This document shows positions 45,501-53,455 of a DNA stretch of 64,000 bases, one piece after another. Numbering within the stretch: the stretch's first letter is position 1; every line of letters starts with the position of its first letter. The stretch spans positions 62,001 through 126,000 of the forward strand of contig CAYZVC010000002.1 of NCBI GenBank assembly GCA_964482035.1. Reading direction: 5' to 3'. Under the pieces are notes generated by a model, which did not search any database, was not told the origin of the DNA, and worked only from the letters and a program-made list of their open reading frames with translations. Source of the DNA: JANJWP01 sp964482035 (GTDB lineage: Bacteria; Patescibacteriota; Gracilibacteria; BD1-5; UBA2023). A program made the translations under genes and the position numbers.

Positions 45501-46192
45501 AGAAGGCCGAACTCGAACAGAAGCAGACCGCTCTCGAGGCCGAACTCCGCGAAGCGGAAGCTCTCGCCGCGAAGGGCGTCAAAGCTCCGGAAACTCTGGC
45601 GGAAGCGGCCAAACTCAACGAAAAGGCCGCGGATGTCGTTCCGAAGGCGATGGGCCGCAAGATCGATTTCGCCCAACTTCTTCCGACGAAGGCCGTCGAA
45701 GGCGTCAAAGCTCGTTACGACCACCTTTCCCACGGAATCGGCGGCATGATCAAGGCCACTCCGGGCAAAGCGTGGGACATCACTTCCTCCGTCCTCTTCG
45801 GAAACACCCACGGAGGCTTCGTGAACAAGTTCCTTTCCGCAGGGAAGGGGCCGGTCTTCGCCGAACACGGCCACGGTGGCGACGCGCACCACAAGAAGCC
45901 TTTCCCGACCATGATGGTATTGACGCTCGCTACCAACGAAGCGCTCAAGATCAACGATGCCGGAGGCTTTAAGAATTGGGCGGAAGAACTCTTCACCCTC
46001 CACGGGGTGACCGCTGAAACCATCGACCTCGTAGCGTCCTTCCTTTTCGTAAAGAATCTCGGTTGGGCCCGCATGCTCGCGGCGAACTCGATGTCCGAAA
46101 AGTATCTCGACGACGACGATTGGTCCACCAACTGGGGATCCCGCGCTGCCGATTGGATGTGGGGAGCTCCCGCGGAAGCGAAGAAGAAATAG
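42572..46192 (+). CDS. Giant protein with peptidoglycan-binding-like module and membrane segments (1206 residues)
   Basis: No signal peptide. Residues 245-300 contain a peptidoglycan-binding-1-like module (VTKLQEAILAVLKDAKFTKG then DGKPDGLFGPITMENLEKAV). A hydrophobic stretch lies near residue 650 (GILVATELAAFAVGALTVGA), with further amphipathic helices, then a long coiled coil (KIKEKKAELSESRRLLEGGE) and a C-terminal Trp-containing end. Giant proteins of this type are common in this lineage but unnamed. No UGA. The start region has an ATAGGGTAAAG -10-like box. TAG stop, then a terminator. Confidence 0.65.
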   Translation: MFEFLSSANKSTVQSQIEYFERALKESKSQDAYYDRRASFPDETSSNEAIRRPSEESIGKAREWIAVQRKDYPDSKEILDLCKRWEELFDAYQKKMKAERAAIQAQGAEARAQMKAGNGKASPNGVKNFDGGEGRYGYRVDTGWGKKGGPAPKAETVVVGADGTAAPADAKPDEGKPSETVVAQASAELSGDFPRQFNESHLKEFKDRIDKVIAKLAPLATEEGSKDVKNLAELRAISAALDAVLKNPDVAAVTKLQEAILAVLKDAKFTKGRNDGKPDGLFGPITMENLEKAVNLAKESADAQAVPAGSAPSATPGNAAPAAPAPTKPSSGGVEFKDSGKIRREFAYSKGGKVYILGKDGTPEIVRVETFPKELVAQLEKAEAVGGKFADLFFLLSAYQAAYPKANFGKRAAEIQAEVAKAAPGDVPALEKILAKYLAVFTTDEKNEEKIQEIFASSSEPDRKARLFAFVRSELGQYDLVSSAISERAMADMDIGPEEMAKLTALARQYPDSPKKALEALKASGALAERLRVNAGYGNDEKAYLGLFRRLSDAYVAAKSNLSKSDAQISEQLRETLTKENRLQDFDKEKSALEGRVLEQFLSAAAAKEILTLNVSKRGNQNRTEYEIFGKIEGIGAFVPSDRTVDIGKEIGILVATELAAFAVGALTVGAGAWAVNAAVYGSRGIRLAERAEWIGAAARSTNVLAKSARWTAGTAMEGVLFYEGANLAQNVIERRDWFEGAGNQKEMLKSMLFVGALKGFAKVSAKIPGLAVKEADGLAMVSVKSATRVTLEGLAIGGIGNAIEVTFENGEWTREQFVEGIMMALMFRALGRAKNSLILKPKADGTVAVAEEIPAPKAPAAAEPVRDARKAEADAIRSLRSKIKEKKAELSESRRLLEGGETAAATSAQLKNRIFTLEREIASMEREIGTRSAYAPKKSEVAAAESATGALREKASIENDVKENKKKASEETDPAKKAELEQKQTALEAELREAEALAAKGVKAPETLAEAAKLNEKAADVVPKAMGRKIDFAQLLPTKAVEGVKARYDHLSHGIGGMIKATPGKAWDITSSVLFGNTHGGFVNKFLSAGKGPVFAEHGHGGDAHHKKPFPTMMVLTLATNEALKINDAGGFKNWAEELFTLHGVTAETIDLVASFLFVKNLGWARMLAANSMSEKYLDDDDWSTNWGSRAADWMWGAPAEAKKK

Positions 46193-46203
46193 TTCGAAAT
46201 CCG

Positions 46204-46233
46204 AAAAAGGAGGCCTCGAGAGGCCTCCTTTTT
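46204..46233 (+). terminator. Terminator between the second and third giant genes
   Basis: AAAAAGGAGGCCTC/GAGGCCTCCTTTTT, perfect 14-base stem. Confidence 0.9.
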
Positions 46234-46286
46234 GCGCCGTATCGCGAAATATGGTAAACTCGATGCGAAAACCGTAACATTTCGAT

Positions 46287-49118
46287 ATGTCCGATCCGAA
46301 AACCGCTCCCGCAGAAGCCCCCGAAGCTCTTTCCGAAGCAGGAAAGTCCGCCGAGGCCCTTCTCGTGAAGTTCCGCGCCAAAATGGAAACCGCCGTTTCC
46401 GACGAGGAAAAGCGCCGGTACTCCGCGCTCGTCCAGAAATTGGAAACTTCGCTTGCGCACCGTTCCGAACAAGCCCGCTCGGCCACGCACGACGCGCTTT
46501 CGGATTTTATGTCGAACCTTTCGAAGGAAGACCGGACGCTCGTGGAAAAAGTGAAATCCGATACCGGAGCGGCAACCGAAAAAGCGCGCGATTCCGTAGC
46601 GGGGATTGCCAGAAAGGTGGAAACCGCGGTTCCGGAAACCGGAGACCTCGCGCGCGCCGCCAAAGAAGGCGATAAGGACAAGGCTCTCGAGGCTGGAAAA
46701 AAGATCGTCGACAAGGCCGCCCAGGAAGGCGGACAGATTATCGAGAAGGGTGGGGAAAAGCTCCGCGTGTACGCCGGATCCGCCGCCGTGGAAAAACTCC
46801 TCGAACCGCTCAAGAATGCCGACGACGTCGGTTCGTTCCTTGAAGCCGTCCTCGAATTCTTCAAGAATTTCTTCAAATTCGTATTCTCGGGAGGCACGAT
46901 CAGCGAAGTGATCGATGACGGCAAGAAGGCCGTAGGCGACGCGAAGGACGCGTTGAAAAACGGGAAGGACGCGATTTCCGACGCTGCCGACAAGGCCGCC
47001 GACGAATTCAGGAATCCCGAAAAGCGCAAAGAAGCCGTTGATAAAATCGTCAAAACGCTTTCCGGCGATATTTCCAAGAAGTATTTTTCCGGCGCCGACC
47101 TTTCTCCTGCCAAGCTGGCTCGCCTCCGTGCCATCGTCGACGACAGTTTCGACAATTCCGGCCTTGCCAAGATTGCCAAATCCTACGTCGACAACGGGGA
47201 AACCACCGTCGGCGAAATCATTTCGGCCATCGGCAATGCCGCCAACCTTCCAAAGTTCGCCTTTTCGCTCGCGATGAGCGGCATTCTTCCGGTAGGGAAG
47301 ATCGCCTACGACGCCACCATCGACACCGGCAAGGCCGTATTCTCGCTTTCCCTCGACGGAATGGGACTCCCCCCGGTATTCATGGAACAGAAGGATCTCG
47401 AAGCCTTCTTCGCGACCCATGCGAAAGCCGGAGCGTTCAAGGACTACGCGCTCGACATGGCCCGCATCGAACTCTACCGTCCGATGGGCCTCTTCTACTC
47501 GCTCGTCGCCGCATCCGTGGGAGCGATTGCCAAATCCGGCGTCGCCGTATTCGCCGATACCGCTACCGGCGCGAACGGATTTACCATCGCACGCGGCATC
47601 GCGACTTCGGATTTCGACAAGGTTTTCGGAGAATTCTCGAAGATTGAAAAGGTCGTCGGGGCTTCGTCCGCTTCGGGAGAGAAAGCTTCCGCCGTGCTTG
47701 CGGACCTCAAGAAGGAACTTCTCAATGTGAACCGCAACTGGGCACTCCTCGGTGCCGCCCGTGAAGTGGGGTACGACGTCGATAAGATCCTCGCGCATCC
47801 GAAAATCGCCCAGGCCATGAAGGACGGCATTGTCACTCAGGCCGACGTCGCTCGGCTCAAGGCCGCAAAGGGAATGCAGAATCCCCTCCAATCGGTCATT
47901 TCGGCTCCGGACACCCGCGGTTTCAACGTTTCCCAGGAATTCAAGATGGGCGTCGGAACCTCTGAGGGCGTGCTCCAGCGCTTCCTCCGCGAACTCGACG
48001 ACGTGAAAGCTTTTCAGAACACGCTTGCCCGCAAAGACGGCGGAAGTCTCGAAAAACTCAACCGTTTGGGCGAATGGATCAAGACCATGAAGGTCGCCCG
48101 AGCGGCCGACACCGTGGTGCTCCATCTCGAAACGCCGGATGACGTCGCCAAGCTCAAGGCCGTCCAGTCGGTTTGGCCGGAGGGGCTCTCGGGATTCTTC
48201 AAGGCGCTCCCGGTTCTCGGGTTTACCGGTTCGGTATTCTCGGTCGTGGTGGGTTCGAAGGCCGAGGGCGAAGTGAAGGGGAAAGATATCGGAAACGCCC
48301 TCGCGATGGCGCTCGTTCCGATTTACGGTTCGGTCCACCTCATCAGCGGAATGACCGTATCCTGGGAAGATATCAAGAACGGAAAACTTCCGTCCCTTAC
48401 CGATGCCGCGCTAGGGTCGCTCGCCGTCACTACGCTCGCCATCGAAGGTTCCCGTCTCGCAAGCCATACGGTAGAGGCTGCCAAGCTCCTCGCCAACGGC
48501 CGCGTGCTTTCCGCAGGAAAAACCATCGGCCAGGGCGTTGCCATGCACGCTATCGACCTCGTCAAATCCGCTGCGTACGTCGCTCGCGGAGTCAACCACG
48601 TACGTATGGCCGCCGCCCCGATGCTGGGGGCGATGACTAAGCTCATGGCGAACGGTGCCGAGACCGCCATAGCGACCAAGAACCGCATCGCCATCATCGC
48701 GGCGGGATTGCTCATCGCCGGTGGCGCTGCCGCCGCGATGCTCGAAAAGAAGACCCCGCAGGAATGCGAAGACGCGCTGAAGAAGGACGGATGGCTCGAC
48801 GATTCCGGCAATCCGACCTCCGCGTTCTTCAATACTTTCCATAGCCTCGATCTCGACCGCAAGCGTGAAATCCTCGACACGCTCTTCGCCGGAAAGGTGG
48901 ACCTCAAAGGGAAGTCCCCGAAGGTTTCCTATGACGAGAACGCGCGCGAATACGCCGTCGTCGTGAAGAAATCCGAAGAACGAGATACTTGGCAGGACAT
49001 CCTCAACCGCGATCCGCAGTTCCGCGACCAACTCGCGAGACTTTCCATCGACGTGCGCGTGCTCTCCGAAGAAGAAGTCAAAGCTTCCCAGTCGGCAGCG
49101 AAGACCGAAAAGAAATAG
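46287..49118 (+). CDS. Giant protein with membrane segments (943 residues)
   Basis: Ala/Lys/Asp-rich start without signal peptide (helical, ATHDALSDFMSNLSKEDRTL), hydrophobic stretches around residues 190, 320, 410 and 810 (e.g. IAIIAAGLLIAGGAAAAML), and a charged C-terminus. Unrecognised, but its style and many short helical repeats match the preceding giant gene, so they may be distant paralogues. No UGA. TATGGTAAAC just upstream is a possible -10. TAG stop, then a terminator. Confidence 0.6.
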   Translation: MSDPKTAPAEAPEALSEAGKSAEALLVKFRAKMETAVSDEEKRRYSALVQKLETSLAHRSEQARSATHDALSDFMSNLSKEDRTLVEKVKSDTGAATEKARDSVAGIARKVETAVPETGDLARAAKEGDKDKALEAGKKIVDKAAQEGGQIIEKGGEKLRVYAGSAAVEKLLEPLKNADDVGSFLEAVLEFFKNFFKFVFSGGTISEVIDDGKKAVGDAKDALKNGKDAISDAADKAADEFRNPEKRKEAVDKIVKTLSGDISKKYFSGADLSPAKLARLRAIVDDSFDNSGLAKIAKSYVDNGETTVGEIISAIGNAANLPKFAFSLAMSGILPVGKIAYDATIDTGKAVFSLSLDGMGLPPVFMEQKDLEAFFATHAKAGAFKDYALDMARIELYRPMGLFYSLVAASVGAIAKSGVAVFADTATGANGFTIARGIATSDFDKVFGEFSKIEKVVGASSASGEKASAVLADLKKELLNVNRNWALLGAAREVGYDVDKILAHPKIAQAMKDGIVTQADVARLKAAKGMQNPLQSVISAPDTRGFNVSQEFKMGVGTSEGVLQRFLRELDDVKAFQNTLARKDGGSLEKLNRLGEWIKTMKVARAADTVVLHLETPDDVAKLKAVQSVWPEGLSGFFKALPVLGFTGSVFSVVVGSKAEGEVKGKDIGNALAMALVPIYGSVHLISGMTVSWEDIKNGKLPSLTDAALGSLAVTTLAIEGSRLASHTVEAAKLLANGRVLSAGKTIGQGVAMHAIDLVKSAAYVARGVNHVRMAAAPMLGAMTKLMANGAETAIATKNRIAIIAAGLLIAGGAAAAMLEKKTPQECEDALKKDGWLDDSGNPTSAFFNTFHSLDLDRKREILDTLFAGKVDLKGKSPKVSYDENAREYAVVVKKSEERDTWQDILNRDPQFRDQLARLSIDVRVLSEEEVKASQSAAKTEKK

Positions 49119-49128
49119 TCCGCCAACG

Positions 49129-49154
49129 AAAAACGCCCCTCCGGGGGCGTTTTT
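49129..49154. terminator. Terminator between giant gene 3 and the nucleotidyltransferase
   Basis: AAAAACGCCCC/GGGGCGTTTTT; convergent genes. Confidence 0.88.
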
Positions 49155-49877
49155 CTATTCCCGCTTTCCTTCGAGTTCCTTCCGTACCCGGTCGCGGATT
49201 TCGATTCTCCGGTCTTCCGGGTGGAATTTGAGGAACTCGTCCGAAATGACGATGCCCCAAGGTTTGCCGAGACGTTCGTATTCGCGGAGGGTCTTCGGGA
49301 GGAAGAGCGCCTTAAAAACGGTTTCCACGGTTCGTGCGAGCGCGGACGGGAGAGACGTTGGGGAACGGCTTCCGGAAAACTCGCCGTTCCCGTCCACGCT
49401 CACGAGCCGTCTCGCCCACTCGTAGAGGTACGCGTCGTCTTCGATGGCGACCTTGCCCAAATCCGCGTTTTCCACCGCGAAGAACGACAGGCAGAAGCGA
49501 CCCTTTACGTATTTGCCATGACGCCGTACTCCCAGGAGCGAAAAGAAGAGCGTGGTCATTACGCGGCCCGTCCAAATCATGCCCGGCGCCGTTTCTACGA
49601 AAAGGTCGATGTCCGAATCGCCGTCGGCGGCGTTCATCGAGAGGGAATTGCACACCCAGATTCGGCGGATTCCCGGAAATTTTACGAGAAAGCGGCAGAA
49701 TTTTTCCGCACGGCGAATCAGGGCGTTTTCGCCTTCGGACCGCTCCGGTTTCGCGTCCACGATTCTATCGAACGCCCGCAGAAAGTTCCCGTATTCGAAA
49801 TCGGCGAAAGGCCTCGGAATTCCGCGTACGGACTCCGGGGCTCGATTTTCGTCGGCGTTCGGGTATGATTCGGTCAT
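49155..49877 (-). CDS. Nucleotidyltransferase-fold protein
   Basis: 240 residues. Contains VCNSLSMNAADGDSDIDLFV, the GS-x-DSDID motif of the nucleotidyltransferase superfamily with both metal-binding aspartates. It then has helical segments (KALFLPKTLREYERLGKPWG). The reaction (nucleotidyl transfer to RNA, protein or drug) is unknown. The start codon at 49877 overlaps that of the divergent MGMT-like gene by two bases, so each promoter lies inside the other gene; TTGAAA-N17-TATGTT is visible in the opposite reading frame. No UGA; TAG stop. Confidence 0.75.
   Translation of the reverse strand: MTESYPNADENRAPESVRGIPRPFADFEYGNFLRAFDRIVDAKPERSEGENALIRRAEKFCRFLVKFPGIRRIWVCNSLSMNAADGDSDIDLFVETAPGMIWTGRVMTTLFFSLLGVRRHGKYVKGRFCLSFFAVENADLGKVAIEDDAYLYEWARRLVSVDGNGEFSGSRSPTSLPSALARTVETVFKALFLPKTLREYERLGKPWGIVISDEFLKFHPEDRRIEIRDRVRKELEGKRE
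49864..49869 (+). promoter_or_regulatory. -10 box of the MGMT-like gene, nearly leaderless
   Basis: TATGAT ends six bases before the ATG at 49876, so transcription should start at or next to the start codon. Confidence 0.55.
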
Positions 49878-50196
49878 GGAAAAATCGGTTCCCCAGCAAC
49901 ATACCCGCAAAGAGCGCCTTTTTCAACTTCTGCTCGAAATTCCGAAGGGCGGATTCGCGACCTACGGCGAACTCGCCCGCGTTCTCGGTACTTCTCCGCG
50001 CGCCGTGGCCTCGATGCTCGCGTCCAATCTCGAACAGGACCGCTACCCCTGTTACAAGGTCGTGGCATCCGATGGGAAAGTCTCGGGATACAATCTCGGA
50101 ACCGAAGAAAAACTCCGTCGCCTTGCGGCGGACGGAGTTTCGGTCGAGAACGGGAAGGTGGCTATTCTTCAGGCGTACCGGTTCCCCCGTTCTTAG
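49876..50196 (+). CDS. MGMT/ATL-family DNA-binding domain protein
   Basis: 106 residues, only the C-terminal MGMT domain. Visible: KERLFQLLLEIPKGGFATYG, ELARVLGTSPRAVASML, and the active-site region YPCYKVVASDGKVSGYNLG. Alkyltransferases have PCHR(V/I); here Cys is kept but His is Tyr and Arg is Lys, so repair activity is uncertain and a sensor role like that of ATL proteins is possible. No UGA; TAG stop. Its last 35 bases overlap the 3' end of the convergent diguanylate cyclase gene. Confidence 0.8.
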   Translation: MEKSVPQQHTRKERLFQLLLEIPKGGFATYGELARVLGTSPRAVASMLASNLEQDRYPCYKVVASDGKVSGYNLGTEEKLRRLAADGVSVENGKVAILQAYRFPRS

Positions 50197-51736
50197 GGCG
50201 GGACTTCTTCGGTCGGGTGACCTTGATTCTGCCGCGAACGGCGTTCGGCGCCTTCTTTCTCCCGTATTTGCGGTTCGGCGAAGATCCTTCCACGGTTTCG
50301 GAAACCGATCGCGAAGTGCGTCGAACCGTTTGGAGGGCCTTCGGTTCGGGCGGAGCGTTTTCCGGGTCGGTCCTCCCGGCTTCGTAGCTCACGATTTGGT
50401 TGCGTCCGTTGCGTTTCCCGAAGTAGAGCGCGCGGTCGGCGAGTTCGAAATAGTGGGCGAGAAGGTCGGTTTCGCGCGGGAGCTCCCGAACTTCCGCGGT
50501 CTTGATTTCGACCATTCCCACAGTGACGGTGATTCCGAATTTTTCGCCGGAGTTGCCATTTTCGAACTGGAGTTTCTTAATGGCCGCCGAAATGCGTTCC
50601 GCCGCCGAGATTGCGCCGGCTTCACCCGTTTCGTCGAAAAGCATGATGAATTCCTCTCCTCCCCAACGGCACGGGATGTCGATGCGGCGCGGAGTATAGC
50701 CTTCGCCCTTACCGGTGAGCACATTTCCGAGTTTCGAAAGGACCTCGTTGCCCATGAGGTGCCCATGCGTGTCGTTGACCTTTTTGAAGTGGTCGATGTC
50801 GATCATGCAGAGCACTGCCGAACCTTCGGTGCGACGCACGCGTTCGATGGCGTTCTTCAGGAGTTCTTCGGCCGCGTCTTTGCGCAGGAGGCCGGTGAGT
50901 TGATCGAAACGGGTGTTGTGGAGTTCCGAACGCATGCGCTCGAGTTCGCTCTTGATGTCGAGGAGCTCTTTCTTGGCAAGCGCCGATTCTTCTTCGTGGA
51001 TGACGGCGTGGAGGTGGACGTAATAGGTTTCCGCGATTTGGGAAATCTGTTCCATGTCGATGTCGTGGGCCGTGTCGTAGTCGTCGAGAAGGAGGTAGCC
51101 GATGGGTTTTCCTTCGATATTGCGGAAGATGAAGACCGCGTCTACGCCGCCATCCTCGGAATCGGACGGGTCGAGATAGGCGAAACGCCCGTCTTTCGTG
51201 CCTTCGATGGCCAACTCAACCTGCTCTTCGATCATTGCGTGGTTCGAGGACGGGTGCAGCGTTCCGGATTCGTGCAGGGGGACTCCCTTGCCGTCTTTCA
51301 AAAGCCAGATGCCGGCGTAGTCCATTTCGAGGTATTTCCGAAGGAGGTCCAGGGATTCAGAGATCATTCGGAAGCGCTTGAGTTCCGGCGCGCTCTCGTT
51401 CATGCTGGTCGAAACGGAACGCCCGATGCGTTCGAGCGCGGCGACGAAATTTTCGGGGAGACCGAAAAGCCTCTCCATTTCGCGGAGGTTTTCGAACATT
51501 TCCAATACGAGGCGGCGGGTTTCCCCCATGACCACCGAGACTTCGGTGGGCTGGCCGGTGCCGTCGATGAGTTCGTTACACCGCGGAGCGACCAATTTGA
51601 GAAGCTCGGCTACGGTTTTTTCCGCGAGACGGAAACGTTCGCGGATCTCTTCCGGATTCGGTTGCGCCTCAAAAACGCGCGGACTGCTTTCGGCCACGCG
51701 CGGATTCCGGGGAGTGAGGGGAACGGGTGTATCCAT
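50162..51736 (-). CDS. GAF-GGDEF diguanylate cyclase
   Basis: 524 residues. Makes cyclic di-GMP. A helical N-terminus is followed by a GAF-like sensor (ISESLDLLRKYLEMDYAGIW to GKPIGYLLLDDYD), a coiled linker, and a GGDEF domain: DQLTGLLRK, IDIDHFKKVNDTHGHLMGNE, and RWGGEEFIML with the active-site GGEEF. RRID, five residues before GGEEF, is an intact inhibitory RxxD site. The C-terminal tail is basic and low-complexity. A TTGACA-N16-TATAAC promoter ends eight bases before the ATG, so the mRNA is leaderless or nearly so. No UGA; TAG stop. Confidence 0.9.
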   Translation of the reverse strand: MDTPVPLTPRNPRVAESSPRVFEAQPNPEEIRERFRLAEKTVAELLKLVAPRCNELIDGTGQPTEVSVVMGETRRLVLEMFENLREMERLFGLPENFVAALERIGRSVSTSMNESAPELKRFRMISESLDLLRKYLEMDYAGIWLLKDGKGVPLHESGTLHPSSNHAMIEEQVELAIEGTKDGRFAYLDPSDSEDGGVDAVFIFRNIEGKPIGYLLLDDYDTAHDIDMEQISQIAETYYVHLHAVIHEEESALAKKELLDIKSELERMRSELHNTRFDQLTGLLRKDAAEELLKNAIERVRRTEGSAVLCMIDIDHFKKVNDTHGHLMGNEVLSKLGNVLTGKGEGYTPRRIDIPCRWGGEEFIMLFDETGEAGAISAAERISAAIKKLQFENGNSGEKFGITVTVGMVEIKTAEVRELPRETDLLAHYFELADRALYFGKRNGRNQIVSYEAGRTDPENAPPEPKALQTVRRTSRSVSETVEGSSPNRKYGRKKAPNAVRGRIKVTRPKKSRPKNGGTGTPEE

Positions 51737-51744
51737 ACGTCGAA

Positions 51745-51772
51745 GTTATACGCCTCCGGGGCGTTCTGTCAA
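51745..51772 (-). promoter_or_regulatory. Promoter of the diguanylate cyclase gene, leaderless
   Basis: TTGACA (51767-51772), 16 bases, TATAAC (51745-51750) on the minus strand, eight bases before the ATG. Confidence 0.8.
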
Positions 51773-51815
51773 ATGCACTTGCTTGTCTTTGTAAAGCCAA
51801 CGAAAACCAAGCCTC

Positions 51816-51843
51816 TTGCCTCTGATGGTTTTCCGAATAAAAT
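51816..51843 (+). promoter_or_regulatory. dnaJ promoter
   Basis: TTGCCT, 16 bases, TAAAAT. No CIRCE element here, unlike groESL. Confidence 0.6.
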
Positions 51844-51927
51844 CGCCCCAGTACATCGGTGAAAACCCGAAGGGGCGCGGATTTTTCCGAAAGCCCCGGA
51901 TATTTCAGGTAATAAAGACACGTTTCC

Positions 51928-53031
51928 ATGGCATACGAATTCTACGATTTGCTCGGCGTCGGCCGCGACGCTTCCTCCGAAGAACTCAAGAAGGCTTACC
52001 GCAAGAAGGCGATGGAGCTCCATCCCGACCGCCACCAGGGCGACAAGGCGAAGGAAGCCGAATTCAAAAAAGTGAACGAAGCCTACGCGACTCTTTCCGA
52101 TCCGCAGAAGAAAGCGTACTACGACCGCACCGGAGGCGTCCAAAACGACCAGGGATTCCCGGGAGGGGGCGGTTTTTCGGCCGACTTCGATTTTTCGGAC
52201 ATCTTCGAATCTTTTTTCGGAGGAGGATTCGGGCAGGGCGGACGTGGCAAACGCCGCGAAGTGGGCGACGACATCGAGGTCCGCGTGAAGACGACCTTCG
52301 AAAAGGGCGTCAAGGGCGGAAGCGAAGAAATCGCCTACGAGCGCCGGCAGGTTTGCCCCGATTGCGCGGGCACCGGTTCCGAAAAGGGCCGCGAACCCAA
52401 AACGTGCCCCGATTGCGCGGGTGCCGGCCGGGTGAAACAGCGCATGCAGACGGTGTTCGGCGTGGTCGAACAGGCCGTTACGTGTCCCAAGTGCCGCGGA
52501 AACGGCAAAATCATCGAACATCCGTGCGGAAAGTGCCGCGGCGAACGCTACGTGATCTTCCGCACCGAGCGGAAAATCGACGTTCCGGCGGGCATCGAGG
52601 ACGGAATGACCGTCAAAATCCGCGGAGAAGGCCACGAAGGCATCGACGGGAACGGCGACCTCTACCTCCATTTTTCGATTCCGGAAACCGAGAACGGTCT
52701 CGAGCGCGACGGTGCCGACCTCCACTACCACCTCGACCTCGATCCGGTCGAAATGGTTCTTGGAAACGTCCGCAAGGTCACTATCCCGGTCGTGGGCGAA
52801 CGCGAAATCGAAATCAAGGCCGGCTCGCAGCACGGCAAGGCCGTCCGCTTCCGCGGGGAAGGCGCTCCCAAAATCCCGAACGGCGGCAAAGGCGACCTCA
52901 TCGTCACTTTCCGCGTGAAGGTTCCGGAAAAGCTCACTGCCAAAGAACGCGAACTCTACGAAGCCCTCGCGAAAGAGAAGGGCATGGCCGACGGCCACGG
53001 CAAGGGCATTCTCGGAAAGCTTTTCGACTAA
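51928..53031 (+). CDS. dnaJ: Chaperone protein DnaJ
   Basis: 367 residues. Stimulates DnaK and presents unfolded proteins. Domains in order: J domain (YDLLGVGRDASSEELKKAYR, HPD at residues 32-34), Gly/Phe-rich linker, zinc domain with four CxxCxG repeats (CPDCAGTG, CPDCAGAG, CPKCRGNG, CGKCRGER), and the substrate-binding C-terminal barrels. The last zinc repeat has Glu for the second glycine, common in DnaJ. No UGA; no Shine-Dalgarno site; TAA stop. dnaK and grpE are not in the window. Confidence 0.96.
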   Translation: MAYEFYDLLGVGRDASSEELKKAYRKKAMELHPDRHQGDKAKEAEFKKVNEAYATLSDPQKKAYYDRTGGVQNDQGFPGGGGFSADFDFSDIFESFFGGGFGQGGRGKRREVGDDIEVRVKTTFEKGVKGGSEEIAYERRQVCPDCAGTGSEKGREPKTCPDCAGAGRVKQRMQTVFGVVEQAVTCPKCRGNGKIIEHPCGKCRGERYVIFRTERKIDVPAGIEDGMTVKIRGEGHEGIDGNGDLYLHFSIPETENGLERDGADLHYHLDLDPVEMVLGNVRKVTIPVVGEREIEIKAGSQHGKAVRFRGEGAPKIPNGGKGDLIVTFRVKVPEKLTAKERELYEALAKEKGMADGHGKGILGKLFD

Positions 53032-53112
53032 TCGGGGTTTTTCGTACGCTTTTCTTTCTTTTTCGAACGTACGGGCGCTATACTGCGACTCGCAGGATTT
53101 CCTTTCTCTCCC

Positions 53113-53343
53113 ATGTCATACAACGACCTCGTCAACGTTCCCTCGTTCGGTAAGAAGCGGGAGAACTTCGATCCCGAACGCGGCGACGTCGTGTTTTACT
53201 GCCGCGCCTGCGGCAAAACCGTAGAGGCCACCCGCCTCCATCCGGTGAAGTACAGGTACGAATGCCCCGCGTGCAAAGGCCACGAAATTAGCATCGGCAC
53301 TTCTGCCGGAGTAAAAGAGTTCTACGCCAAACAGCACCGGTAA
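53113..53343 (+). CDS. Small zinc-ribbon protein
   Basis: 76 residues with CRAC and CPAC separated by about 20 residues (YCRACGKTVEATRLH..., YECPACKGHEISIG), a two-CxxC zinc ribbon. Such small ribbons bind RNA, DNA or ribosomes; no specific family recognised. A TATACT -10 box lies about 20 bases upstream. TAA stop, no UGA. Confidence 0.7.
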   Translation: MSYNDLVNVPSFGKKRENFDPERGDVVFYCRACGKTVEATRLHPVKYRYECPACKGHEISIGTSAGVKEFYAKQHR

Positions 53344-53372
53344 GCCATCTTTGCGCCCAATATGTATTTTTC

Positions 53373-53426
53373 ATATGGAATTTCCATATTAAAATTTGCA
53401 TTTTACATACGGAAGTATATATTCCG
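53373..53426 (+). promoter_or_regulatory. recA promoter with two inverted repeats
   Basis: TTGCAT (53396-53401), 16 bases, TATATT (53418-53423). The perfect palindrome ATATGGAATTTCCATAT (53373-53389) lies just upstream, and CGGAA-N7-TTCCG (53410-53426) covers the -10. Neither matches the known LexA boxes of E. coli or Bacillus. Confidence 0.65.
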
Positions 53427-53455
53427 ACCCGTTACATCATTCTTCGTTTCCCCAC

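Noticed and set aside
53396..53455. Upstream recA start at 53396
   Set aside because: It overlaps the -35/-10 promoter; the start at 53456 matches the normal RecA N-terminus.
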